A DNA stretch of 32,331 bases from a virus. Within the stretch, counting starts at the first letter, position 1; each line of letters begins with the position of its first letter. This document shows positions 1-8,482 of this stretch, one piece after another. The notes beneath the pieces are model-generated. The model worked only from the letters and a program-made list of their open reading frames with translations. It did not search any database and was not told where the DNA came from. The stretch is taken from IMG/VR virus record IMGVR_UViG_3300009183_000239, positions 1 through 32,331 of that record; one strand, written 5' to 3'. A program made the translations under genes and the position numbers.

Positions 1-927
1 AATATCCTACCTAAAGACTTATCACAGCTTATCCATAAAATCTCACAAGGTAAATCTAAAATCCGTATGCAAGCATCAGTCAATGCGGAACGAGATCATG
101 AGATGTCAGCTTCGATGATTGCTATGTTTACATCCAATCACTCATTATACGACAAGCTAACAGGGTTAAAGAAAGATCCTAATGGTGAGGTAGCGCGTTT
201 AATTGAGTTATCTGTACGTAAACCTGACGCATTTAAAGACGACGCTTCACTTGGTCGTGAGATATTTGACAAGTTTAGATTTAATTATGGTTGGGCAGGC
301 CCTATGTTTATTCAAGAAGTCTACAAGGTAGGTGAACATGCTCTACAAGACATGATTACTAAGTGGGGTATTAAGTTTAATGAAGACTTTGGTCGGGATA
401 CGGCTTATCGATTCTACGAGAACTTAGTCTCTGCTACGATGACTGCGGGTGAAATTACGAATAACGCGGGCATTACTAATTTTGACTTGGATCGGGTCTA
501 TCGACGCATAGTAGGAGAAATGATTGCTATTCGAGATAACGTGGTCAAGGTTAACGCAGTCGACTATGAGTCAGTATTGTCAGACTATATCAATAAGAAC
601 CAAACAGGTATTCTTATTATGAAAGATGGGAAGGCAGTGATGGAACCTAGATCAGCTTTAGTTATCCGCGTTGAAGTAGAAGGTAATGCAATGTATATAT
701 CTAAGACAGAGTTTGAAAAGTATCTTAATGAAATGTCAGTTAGTTCTAAAGAGTTCTTATATCAAATGAAGTTATCTAACATTGAGATCGATGCAGGACG
801 AGATATTAGAAAGCGTATGAACGCAGGCTGGAGAGATATTGGTAAGTCAGCAACAAGAGTCTATAAGTTAAATCTTAACTCAATCCCAAAAGATATTATT
901 GGAGGAGTTGTATCTGAACCTGCATGA
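1..927 (+). CDS. DUF927-like helicase/primase-type replication protein, C-terminal part (5' end outside window)
   Basis: The frame is open from base 1 and stops at TGA 925-927, so only the last 308 codons are present and the first ATG at 67 is internal. The segment reads LIHKISQGKSKIRMQAS, then TSNHSLYDKL, NYGWAGPMF and TAGEITNNAGI. This order (post-ATPase arginine-rich stretch, N-H-S-L, G-x-A-G-P-x-F, then A-G-E-I near a Gly-Ile) is what I know from the C-terminal half of DUF927 proteins, phage DNA-replication ATPases related to helicases. The Walker motifs would lie outside the window. The last 70 residues, rich in K and R (DIRKRMNAGWRDIGKSATRVYKL), could be a winged-helix DNA-binding end. 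The gene points the opposite way to the late operon, as expected of an early or middle gene. Family assignment is moderate; the partial CDS itself is secure. Confidence 0.6.
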   Translation, partial: NILPKDLSQLIHKISQGKSKIRMQASVNAERDHEMSASMIAMFTSNHSLYDKLTGLKKDPNGEVARLIELSVRKPDAFKDDASLGREIFDKFRFNYGWAGPMFIQEVYKVGEHALQDMITKWGIKFNEDFGRDTAYRFYENLVSATMTAGEITNNAGITNFDLDRVYRRIVGEMIAIRDNVVKVNAVDYESVLSDYINKNQTGILIMKDGKAVMEPRSALVIRVEVEGNAMYISKTEFEKYLNEMSVSSKEFLYQMKLSNIEIDAGRDIRKRMNAGWRDIGKSATRVYKLNLNSIPKDIIGGVVSEPA

Positions 928-1114
928 TGAACCCGAATGGATCTTTCCGTTTGAAGTAATGGAATTAGGCGAGAGTTTTTTTATACCAACATTGAAGCCC
1001 TCGCCTCTTATCTATGCCATTGAGTCCGGCGCTAAGCGAGCACGAGTAAGAGTTAAAGTTTATGTTACTACGAAAGATGGTTGCCTAGGAGTTAGGGCTT
1101 GGAGGATAGGTTAG
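899..1114 (+). CDS. Small conserved phage protein (FFIP...GVRAWRI type)
   Basis: This protein of up to 71 residues overlaps the upstream gene. It contains MELGESFFIPT, then a basic stretch (SGAKRARVRVKV) and ends GCLGVRAWRIG. I recognise this layout (x-M-x-x-G-E/D-S-F-F-I-P ... G-V-R-x-W-R) from small proteins of many T7-like and cyanophage-type genomes; their function is unknown and the basic middle suggests nucleic-acid contact. The start is uncertain. The first possible codon is TTG 899, upstream of a strong GGAGGAG at 901-907. That Shine-Dalgarno sits too close to TTG 908 and is correctly spaced only for CTG 914. The first in-frame ATG is at 959 and would give 51 residues retaining the conserved core. 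The stop TAG 1112-1114 overlaps the TAA of the convergent gene. Confidence 0.65.
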   Translation: MEELYLNLHDEPEWIFPFEVMELGESFFIPTLKPSPLIYAIESGAKRARVRVKVYVTTKDGCLGVRAWRIG

Positions 1115-4100
1115 AACCCTGCGCGTAATCTTAGTTTCTCTACGTTAGCTAATATTCTTTCTTGGCGTTGACGGATCTCTTCAAGTTTAATTCTTTTTTC
1201 TTCACCGGACATTGAACGGTTATTGTAAATTCTTTTCTCAGCTTCTCTAATCTTAGTTAATTGGTTATTCATATTGTTAACCGCGGATTTAACGCGAAGT
1301 AACTCTTGGTTTTTCTCTCTATATTCTTGACGTTCTTCTGGCGTACCTTCTTTTTTCAGTTTATTAAATGTATTTACTGCTGTAGATACTTCATCACGAA
1401 GCTCATAGAAGTCATTCATAAGTTTAGTACCGCGCTCTTTAGCTACAAATGCTGACATGCCAGGAACTGACGCAATATTATCTCGGATTGATTTATCAGG
1501 TTTAGGAATATCTGACCCTGCATTGATTAAAGCATCTGTAGTCATTAAAGCTAAACCGCCTGTATACCCAAAGTAAGCCTTTAATAAATGATCTATCTTC
1601 ATTGGAGACATGCCGAAATTGCCTAATGCTTTAGCTAATTCAGAAGTATTGTTAGTGTATTGTTTGTAAGTTTCTAATTGCTCTAAACCTTGACCTACGA
1701 TAGCTCGATCAGTAAAGAAGTCATGGTTAGTTGACACTTCTAGGATAGGTTTGATTGCTTGAGGCAATACGTTAGGGCCTAATAGTGCATTAGATAATCC
1801 GTTCTTTAGAGCTTTCATGGCTTTAGTTTTATCTTCTGTAGCTTCAGCCATAGTCATTTGATAAATATGCTCAGGTAAAATCTTAGTTGTTAATGTAAAT
1901 ATATCAGGACGTAATGGTAAGCTCATACCTGTGCCTGGAATATATAGTTTACGGTCACGGATTGAAGGATCAGTTTGCTTATAAGTATCATCGTCACTTA
2001 CCATAATATTATAAATTAATGATAAGGCTGCAACCTTAGCTGCTGTACTTGCTAGCACTCGATGAGCTTCAGCTTTTTGTTCAGGAGCAATACCACGACC
2101 AGAAATTACTTTAGCTGCTACGTTCATAGATTGTAAGTAAGCTCCAAAGAACGGAACAGTCTGTCTCATAAATGTAGCTTCTTTAGATGCACCAGCACGA
2201 CGGAAGTTAATGACTTCAAATGCTCGTTCAATTGCTTTAGCTTTATCGCCTGTTTCTTTTAGGGTTCTATTAAAGATAGCTTGACGTACAGCGTTGTCTG
2301 ATGCCATAGAGAATTTCTCTAATGGAGATTTAATTTTTTGTAATAGTGTTGGGCTACGAAGTCCTGCTGAAATTTCAGCCTGTAGTCTACTTGCTTCTGC
2401 AGAATAGTCTTTAACACCTACTGCGCCTACTGATCTTAATGCTTCGTGAGCGGCACTTGTACCACGTAAAGTCTTATAAAACTCTTTCATAACTTCTAAA
2501 GGAATAGCAAAAGGGCTCTTAACACCTGATGTAAACATGGCGCCAAACGCGTCTTGAGATAGCTGACCTATTGAGAACAACGGATTTAATACAATGTTTT
2601 GACGTAAGGCATTTGTAAATTTAGCGAAGCCTTTCATTGCAGGGATAGCTAATGATTCAATGCCTGTAAATGCTTTTACAAAGAGAGGATCACTAAACTC
2701 GTATAGATAACGACGTCCACCTTTCCATATACCTACGGTATTGTTTTCCATACCGCGTCCTACTTCATCTACAAGTTTAACTTCACCTTCAGGTAAATAT
2801 TTAGTAGCAACTTCTGCTAGATTCTGAGCTGACTTATTATTAACGCCCCTACGAATAGTATAAGAAATCCAACGCTCCATATTGTCAAATACGTTGTTAA
2901 CTTCTTGTCCACTACCATGTAGTTTTTTATCTCGGGCTGCATCAAGTAAACCACGACTATATTCTCGAGGTCCAGCTTGGTTCTCTAGTTGCTCAATACG
3001 ATAGAACGGAACGTAGTCCATCACTTCTAATAACTTTTTAGCTTCGTCTTTTGTATACAGGCCTGTATCTTCTGCAAACTTTAATACTTCGGCACGAACT
3101 TTATGCCATTTTTCTTCTACCTTTTCAAGACCTTTAATCTTATCTTTGAATTTTAATGCCGCAGCAATCTGCTCAGGCGACATGTGTATTTTAACTTTAT
3201 TGTCAAACAGGAATTTAGATACATCAGCTTTAGATTTACCTTCGGATAACATTTGTCTAGCACGGGTATCCATTGTTTCGTTTTGTTTAATTAAACCTTG
3301 TAGACGCTTAGCTTCTAAATATCGATGAGCATAAGTTTCCATTTCAGAATAAGATACACCTTTTTGTTCAGCTAAATTCTTAATTTCTTTAGTAATATCT
3401 ACCCAGCTAGTATCGCCCTTTTTAACTTCCCACTTGTATGTTTCAGGATTATATTTAATATTACCCATCTCGAGGAATGTATGTGCTACGCCTTCATTGT
3501 GTAAGGCTTGAGAAGTACTTGTTTGGTACATAGCTTGACGAACCGCATCCCAAGTTTCTTTGCTTCCTTCCATAGCAGAACGTATACCGCGTTGTAGTGC
3601 AGCATCAGCTGAGAACCAGTTAGTTTCAAAGTTACGTAAGAAGCCAGATGCACCTGTCTTAGCATCGTCATAATATTGCTTAGCTGTTTCTTTAGGTTTA
3701 TCACGGAATGATTGGAATAAGCTAGGATCTTCTTTTTTAAAGTCTGAACCGGAAGCTCTTAATATTGCATGAAGCTCTGCATTACGGGGTTGTTCTTTTT
3801 TAGCGTATTGAACTGTGCGTTCAAGTAGAGGTTCTCTCATCTCTAAAGCAACTGGTTTCTTTTCTTCTCGTAGTGCTCTATGCAATGAGCTATTAATCAT
3901 GTCTTGCAAATCTTTTACACTTAATTTGTTCGGGTCATATAGACCTTTTTTGATTAAGAAGTTTTTAACCGCAGCTACAATTCTACGCCATAATGTATGG
4001 TTAGGTGCAGTCTCACCGATACGTGCTAGCACTTCTTCTGCATGCGCAGCTGAACCTGGTTTTAATTCAGGGTATCTAGCGTTAACGTAATCATGAGCCG

Positions 4101-6750
4101 CAGTAGCAATCTTGTCCATCTTGTTCAATCTATTGACTGTGCGTAGAACATCGCGGTATATGTCTTTACCAATCATACCTTCTAAGCCGTAGTGAACACC
4201 CATTTCATGTAGGAGCTTAGCACCCGCATCTTCTTTAGATAATCTATCTGCAATTAAATAAACTTTACCTTTATCAAAGTAAGCTACAGCCTCGGCATCA
4301 ATACCAGCGGGCACATCTTTACTTTCAATTAAGTTTAAATCTTTACGCTCAATAGCTCTTTCTACGTTCTTACCAAATCTATCTTTGAGAGCTTGCTTAA
4401 TAGAACCGATTGTTTCTTTTGTAAGCGCTTCAAGACCCTTAGCTAATTTAAGTCTATCTCCATAAGCGTCTTTTAATTTATCTTTAAACTCTAATGGTTT
4501 TTCAGTAGGGTGGTCTCTTTTAATAGCTTCATCAAGGTTTTTATTAGCCCGCTCTGCCATGTCACGATATGCACCTAGATCATGTTTTTTAGCAAAAGCT
4601 TCAGCCTCACGAGCTGCATCGTATTTTCTCCATACGTCAGGTGTTACCCATTCAGGTCTAGTTTCTTCTTTAGCGTATTTAACACCCATACCTTTTTCAA
4701 CCGCAGCTTCTTCTGCAAGACGTTGATTAATATCACTAGGCTCTTCTTGGCGACTACGTAATTCATTACGGGCTTCTGCCATACGTTGTGCATCTTCAAA
4801 GTGATAAACTGTCTCTTCATTTTTAATTTTTTCTGCTAGGAAATCATATGCAGGTTTTGCATCAAAAGTTTCACCGCGTTCTGCGGCTGTATTCATTCTA
4901 TCTTGGTAGGGCAAATAGTCATCAAGTCTTCCACTCTCAATATGCTCCATGAGTGATTTAGCGCGTTGATTAAATACATTATAGTATCCACGTTTTTCAA
5001 CTTTTCTAGTTTCTCCTTTTAGTTCACGGAGATCAGATAAATTAATGCCCCCATACTTACGTAAGGTTGTTAATAAGTTTGGAGTGGTAGGTTTAGTGGC
5101 TGCTTCTATTGGAGCGTAGATGCTCTCTTTTCTTGCTCGAGCTGCACTAACATCAACTGGAGCCCCATAATCTCTAAGTCTGTTAAATGCTTCATTTCCT
5201 GCGGTAACTCCTGGTTCGGGTTGTCCAAATATTGAAAGATTTTCGCTAGCTCTTCGTTCGTTAACTCGTGCATCATTTCCATTTTTAATGTCCTCTAAAC
5301 GATTTGAAAACTGCTTAAGATTATTTAGTACAGTTTTACTTGTACCATTATAGTTTTCTATTTCTTGTTGTATCTTAGGCGCGTTCTCTGCGTTTAGTTC
5401 TAAATTTTTAATGTTTTTTAAGAAGCCGGCATTAGGTGCAGTACCAATTGCTTTAGTGAAATTATCATCGATACGAGTTACATTGTCAATAGAAGGTAAT
5501 TCTGGGCGTTTAGCTAACGATGCAATGTTTTTAGGAAGATCCTCAAATGCGGTATCACGGGCTTTAGTAGCTTGCTTGATTGATTCTTGTTCTGGAAGAT
5601 TAACTGCATCTGCAATTGATTTAGCGAGTTTACTTCCTTCTGGAGCAAAGTTACCAAATTTGTTAGGAGCGTTGGCCGCATCAAAATCTTCTTGTGCTTT
5701 CTTAGCAGCTTCTTCTTGAGCGAGTTGTTCTGTAAGTTTTTCTTGTTCTATTCTAAAGAAAGCTTCTTCTCTAGCTTGATTTTTAGCTTCAATAGCGTCT
5801 AATTTTGTTTGGCGTTTTCCGGCAGCTTCACCGATTTTAGCTTCAGCAGCACCACGTCCAACTGGATGTAATCCACCAAATATAGGAGCTAATAAGCCTG
5901 CTGTTAATGCAGTCTCGCCGAGTTCTCCTGGTGTCATACCTTCTTGACCTGCTTGAGCACGACGCAATTCTTCTGTACCTACCATCAAGCCTGTGCCTGT
6001 AATCGCATTAACACCAACAGATCGAGCGTAAGATTCTGCTTTACCTGTTAATCCTGCAATAGCCTGTTCTCTAGTAAGTTGACCTTTTAAAACTTTAGGA
6101 GCAAGGATTTCAGCTTCTCTTAATAATTGAGGGCCTAACACTTTATTTAAAGCGCCTGTACCGGGTACTCCGAATCCTGCTAATGCAGCTTGAGCTAAAC
6201 CTGTTGTTGTGGCAGATAGTAAGTCAACTTCTTTACCTTGTTCTTTTTGGCGTTCAACGTTCTCACCAATTTCAGCGGGCAAATCAGTTAATGCTGTAGC
6301 GATAGCGCCTGTTGCTAATCCACCAAGGGCTTCAGGAGCAATAAACGGAGCCGCCATACCTGCCGCAATAGGAGCACCAAATCTGCCTGCAATACCACCT
6401 AATGGCTCGGTTACATATTTAGAAGCATAAGCTCCCGCAGTAGGCAATATACCTTGAGCTGCAGCAATATCTGCTTCCGTTGTTGGCTCAAATGTTTGAG
6501 CGGCTTTTTGTTTTTGTTCTTCAGCAAGCTGACGGAGTTTATCAGAATTAAAAGCTTCACCAAGGGCTAATTCAGTAGCACCTAATGCACTACGACCTGC
6601 GGCTTTTAATGCGGGTACAAAACCTGTTTTTTCTAGGTGTTGTTGGTATTGAGGAATAACATCTGATTCAATAGCGCCGACAATCTCATTATGAGACATG
6701 TCATCAGGAAAATTAACTTGACCTACGCCTGGAACATTTACTATAGGCAT
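1111..6750 (-). CDS. Giant polyvalent virion protein with zincin motif and LPD38-type domain (probable DNA-ejection protein)
   Basis: This 1879-residue protein is the last gene of the late operon. Its N-terminus (MPIVNVPGVGQVNFPDDMS) is a short module seen at the front of many large phage virion proteins. Residues about 105-185 are Gly/Ala-rich and hydrophobic. Residues about 300-365 are a charged coiled coil. Residues 848-853 are HEMGVH, a zinc-peptidase HExxH motif after a beta-strand (KVYLIADRLS), and AEEVLA at 904-909 can supply the third ligand. Residues about 1380-1640 (from NPLFSIGQLSQDAF through RQTVPFFGAYLQ to LRPDIFTLTTKILPEHI) match the large polyvalent protein-associated domain LPD38 as I know it. 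The C-terminus is again coiled coil. Size and position resemble the internal core or ejectosome proteins of podoviruses; that role and peptidase activity are inferred. It starts one base after the upstream stop. Confidence 0.8.
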   Translation of the reverse strand: MPIVNVPGVGQVNFPDDMSHNEIVGAIESDVIPQYQQHLEKTGFVPALKAAGRSALGATELALGEAFNSDKLRQLAEEQKQKAAQTFEPTTEADIAAAQGILPTAGAYASKYVTEPLGGIAGRFGAPIAAGMAAPFIAPEALGGLATGAIATALTDLPAEIGENVERQKEQGKEVDLLSATTTGLAQAALAGFGVPGTGALNKVLGPQLLREAEILAPKVLKGQLTREQAIAGLTGKAESYARSVGVNAITGTGLMVGTEELRRAQAGQEGMTPGELGETALTAGLLAPIFGGLHPVGRGAAEAKIGEAAGKRQTKLDAIEAKNQAREEAFFRIEQEKLTEQLAQEEAAKKAQEDFDAANAPNKFGNFAPEGSKLAKSIADAVNLPEQESIKQATKARDTAFEDLPKNIASLAKRPELPSIDNVTRIDDNFTKAIGTAPNAGFLKNIKNLELNAENAPKIQQEIENYNGTSKTVLNNLKQFSNRLEDIKNGNDARVNERRASENLSIFGQPEPGVTAGNEAFNRLRDYGAPVDVSAARARKESIYAPIEAATKPTTPNLLTTLRKYGGINLSDLRELKGETRKVEKRGYYNVFNQRAKSLMEHIESGRLDDYLPYQDRMNTAAERGETFDAKPAYDFLAEKIKNEETVYHFEDAQRMAEARNELRSRQEEPSDINQRLAEEAAVEKGMGVKYAKEETRPEWVTPDVWRKYDAAREAEAFAKKHDLGAYRDMAERANKNLDEAIKRDHPTEKPLEFKDKLKDAYGDRLKLAKGLEALTKETIGSIKQALKDRFGKNVERAIERKDLNLIESKDVPAGIDAEAVAYFDKGKVYLIADRLSKEDAGAKLLHEMGVHYGLEGMIGKDIYRDVLRTVNRLNKMDKIATAAHDYVNARYPELKPGSAAHAEEVLARIGETAPNHTLWRRIVAAVKNFLIKKGLYDPNKLSVKDLQDMINSSLHRALREEKKPVALEMREPLLERTVQYAKKEQPRNAELHAILRASGSDFKKEDPSLFQSFRDKPKETAKQYYDDAKTGASGFLRNFETNWFSADAALQRGIRSAMEGSKETWDAVRQAMYQTSTSQALHNEGVAHTFLEMGNIKYNPETYKWEVKKGDTSWVDITKEIKNLAEQKGVSYSEMETYAHRYLEAKRLQGLIKQNETMDTRARQMLSEGKSKADVSKFLFDNKVKIHMSPEQIAAALKFKDKIKGLEKVEEKWHKVRAEVLKFAEDTGLYTKDEAKKLLEVMDYVPFYRIEQLENQAGPREYSRGLLDAARDKKLHGSGQEVNNVFDNMERWISYTIRRGVNNKSAQNLAEVATKYLPEGEVKLVDEVGRGMENNTVGIWKGGRRYLYEFSDPLFVKAFTGIESLAIPAMKGFAKFTNALRQNIVLNPLFSIGQLSQDAFGAMFTSGVKSPFAIPLEVMKEFYKTLRGTSAAHEALRSVGAVGVKDYSAEASRLQAEISAGLRSPTLLQKIKSPLEKFSMASDNAVRQAIFNRTLKETGDKAKAIERAFEVINFRRAGASKEATFMRQTVPFFGAYLQSMNVAAKVISGRGIAPEQKAEAHRVLASTAAKVAALSLIYNIMVSDDDTYKQTDPSIRDRKLYIPGTGMSLPLRPDIFTLTTKILPEHIYQMTMAEATEDKTKAMKALKNGLSNALLGPNVLPQAIKPILEVSTNHDFFTDRAIVGQGLEQLETYKQYTNNTSELAKALGNFGMSPMKIDHLLKAYFGYTGGLALMTTDALINAGSDIPKPDKSIRDNIASVPGMSAFVAKERGTKLMNDFYELRDEVSTAVNTFNKLKKEGTPEERQEYREKNQELLRVKSAVNNMNNQLTKIREAEKRIYNNRSMSGEEKRIKLEEIRQRQERILANVEKLRLRAGF

Positions 6751-6751
6751 T

Positions 6752-8473
6752 TTATTTAGCGGCGTTCCTTACGTAGTTCAATACACCGTCTTTAGTTGTT
6801 TGTAACATACCACTTACAGGAGGTTTATAAGTAGATCCAGTACCAGTCACTCCTAATGTAGCCAATTCTTGTGCTAATAAAGGTTGGTAAATAGCATCAA
6901 ACTCAGTGGCATCTGAAACGCCCTTTTGTTCAGCTATAATCTTAGCTTTTTGCATTGCGTTATCAATTGCTTTATCTCTATTAGCTACAACTTTATTATC
7001 TTTTTGCATGCCATAGTTTAATTGAGCTATTGCTAATTGATTACCCATCGCCATTTTCTCAAGTTTTTCTCTCGCTGCCCTGTCTTCTGCGCGTTCTTTA
7101 CTATTAGCACCATATGTTGTAGCAGATACTTGTTCAGCACGAGCTTGTCTATCAAGTTGAGATTGGAGTTCAAAATGTTTTTCTCTTAATTTTACTAATC
7201 TGTCTTGTGCTTCTGTATAATCATTAACACCTGCAGTTGCGCCTTCAGCAATATTTTGTAATGCTCGAGGAGACTTACCTGCAGCCATAGCTAGCCCCGC
7301 TTTAGCTAATGACATCCACCCAGATTTAGATTCTTGTTCAGCTGCTTTATCTTCCATTTTTTTCAGTCTATCTTTAGCACCTTGTACTGTAGGGTCTTCA
7401 CCTAATGCTTGTTTATATTCAGCTGCATAGTCTTGCATTGATTTAGGTTTTTCTGTAGGGCCCGCGGCTAATGTTTTCTTTAATGCTGCAAATGGATCAT
7501 CTGCTACAGTAGGTTTAGTTGATTCTGCCGCTGGTTTAGCACCGGTTGTTGTATCTGCCGCTAAAGTTGGAGGTGCTATTGGTTGTTCTGCTACTGGTGT
7601 GGACGCTCCAAAAAGCCCTGCACCTGGTTCTCCGCCAAGTACATTTTTATGAAATATATCTTCAGGTAAATCTGGGAATTGTGATCTTACTGCCCCATAA
7701 GGTACATTAGCAGACGATTCAGCTAGTCCTCTAAGAATTTTATTTGGAGCCCCTGATAATAATTTATACAACGCATCAATACGTGAAGTTGGAGTATCTG
7801 CTTGAACATAGCTGCCTTCCGGCCCTGCGTAACCTTTAACATCCCCCCCATCATCAAACGCAACGATACCACCTTGGGCATAGATTTGTTCATCGTACAT
7901 ATTGCCTGTGTCTAGTCCTGCTATGCCACCATCTGCAAAAGAAACCATACCGCCATGAGCCATGTCTAAATTAAGTGAAGGAAGTGCATCTAAATTTAGT
8001 GAAGGTATCCTATTTAGATTAGATCCATCAAATTTAATTTCTACAGTGTTAGGCGTTGAATTACTAATTGGTGGATTTGTTACAGGGCGAGGAATTAGCC
8101 CTGAAGTCATGGGTCTATATATTGCAGGTTGAGTCTCGCCACCTTCTGCAAAAGAAACCATACCGCCATGAGCCATACCTTGTGGTGGCGCCATAGGAGC
8201 CTGTGGCATCGGCGCTGGTTCAGGAGCTGGTTGTTGCGGAGCCATGGCTGCTATACCTTGTTGCATAGGTTGAGGTTGTGCCTCGTTAACTAAACTTTCA
8301 GCTACAGTTGTTTCAGGCTTTGCAGCTTGATAACTATTACGCATTTCTTTACGGCGTTGTAATTCACTTAATGCAAGGTAGGTTGGTACTTGACCAGTAG
8401 GATTTTGAACATAACCAATGAGAGCTTGGTCTGGTACCCCTTTTAATTCATTTTGTAGTTTAATAATGTTCAT
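6752..8473 (-). CDS. Putative internal virion protein with repeated Gly-Gly motifs
   Basis: The product has 573 residues. The N-terminus (PTGQVPTYLALSELQRRKEMR) is a short helical module I know from proteins of uncultured marine phages. Residues 85-100 are Pro/Met/Gln-rich. MAHGGMVSFAEGG occurs at 100-112 and MAHGGMVSFADGG at 171-183, and a relative, AQGGIVAFDDGG, near 197-208. The first two copies are encoded by a 38-nt direct repeat with one mismatch. A long Pro/Thr/Ala region follows, then a hydrophobic stretch (SLAKAGLAMAAGKSPRALQN) and a charged helical part (about residues 415-510). There is no enzymatic signature. Its place between the giant ejection-type protein and the Gln/Ala-rich protein suggests a second ejection or internal core component, but this is only positional. 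The upstream gap is 9 nt and holds AAGGAT as ribosome-binding site. Confidence 0.7.
   Translation of the reverse strand: MNIIKLQNELKGVPDQALIGYVQNPTGQVPTYLALSELQRRKEMRNSYQAAKPETTVAESLVNEAQPQPMQQGIAAMAPQQPAPEPAPMPQAPMAPPQGMAHGGMVSFAEGGETQPAIYRPMTSGLIPRPVTNPPISNSTPNTVEIKFDGSNLNRIPSLNLDALPSLNLDMAHGGMVSFADGGIAGLDTGNMYDEQIYAQGGIVAFDDGGDVKGYAGPEGSYVQADTPTSRIDALYKLLSGAPNKILRGLAESSANVPYGAVRSQFPDLPEDIFHKNVLGGEPGAGLFGASTPVAEQPIAPPTLAADTTTGAKPAAESTKPTVADDPFAALKKTLAAGPTEKPKSMQDYAAEYKQALGEDPTVQGAKDRLKKMEDKAAEQESKSGWMSLAKAGLAMAAGKSPRALQNIAEGATAGVNDYTEAQDRLVKLREKHFELQSQLDRQARAEQVSATTYGANSKERAEDRAAREKLEKMAMGNQLAIAQLNYGMQKDNKVVANRDKAIDNAMQKAKIIAEQKGVSDATEFDAIYQPLLAQELATLGVTGTGSTYKPPVSGMLQTTKDGVLNYVRNAAK
7926..7963 (-). 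repeat. 38-nt direct repeat, copy encoding MAHGGMVSFADGG
   Basis: This stretch matches 8139-8176 at 37 of 38 positions. The copies are 213 nt apart (71 codons, in frame) and both encode the Gly-Gly motif of the 573-residue protein. High DNA identity between the copies inside variable sequence suggests recent duplication or gene conversion. Confidence 0.85.
8139..8176 (-). repeat. 38-nt direct repeat, copy encoding MAHGGMVSFAEGG
   Basis: Partner of 7926-7963. The single mismatch changes Asp to Glu in the FA(D/E)GG motif. Confidence 0.85.
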
Positions 8474-8482
8474 ATTTTATCC

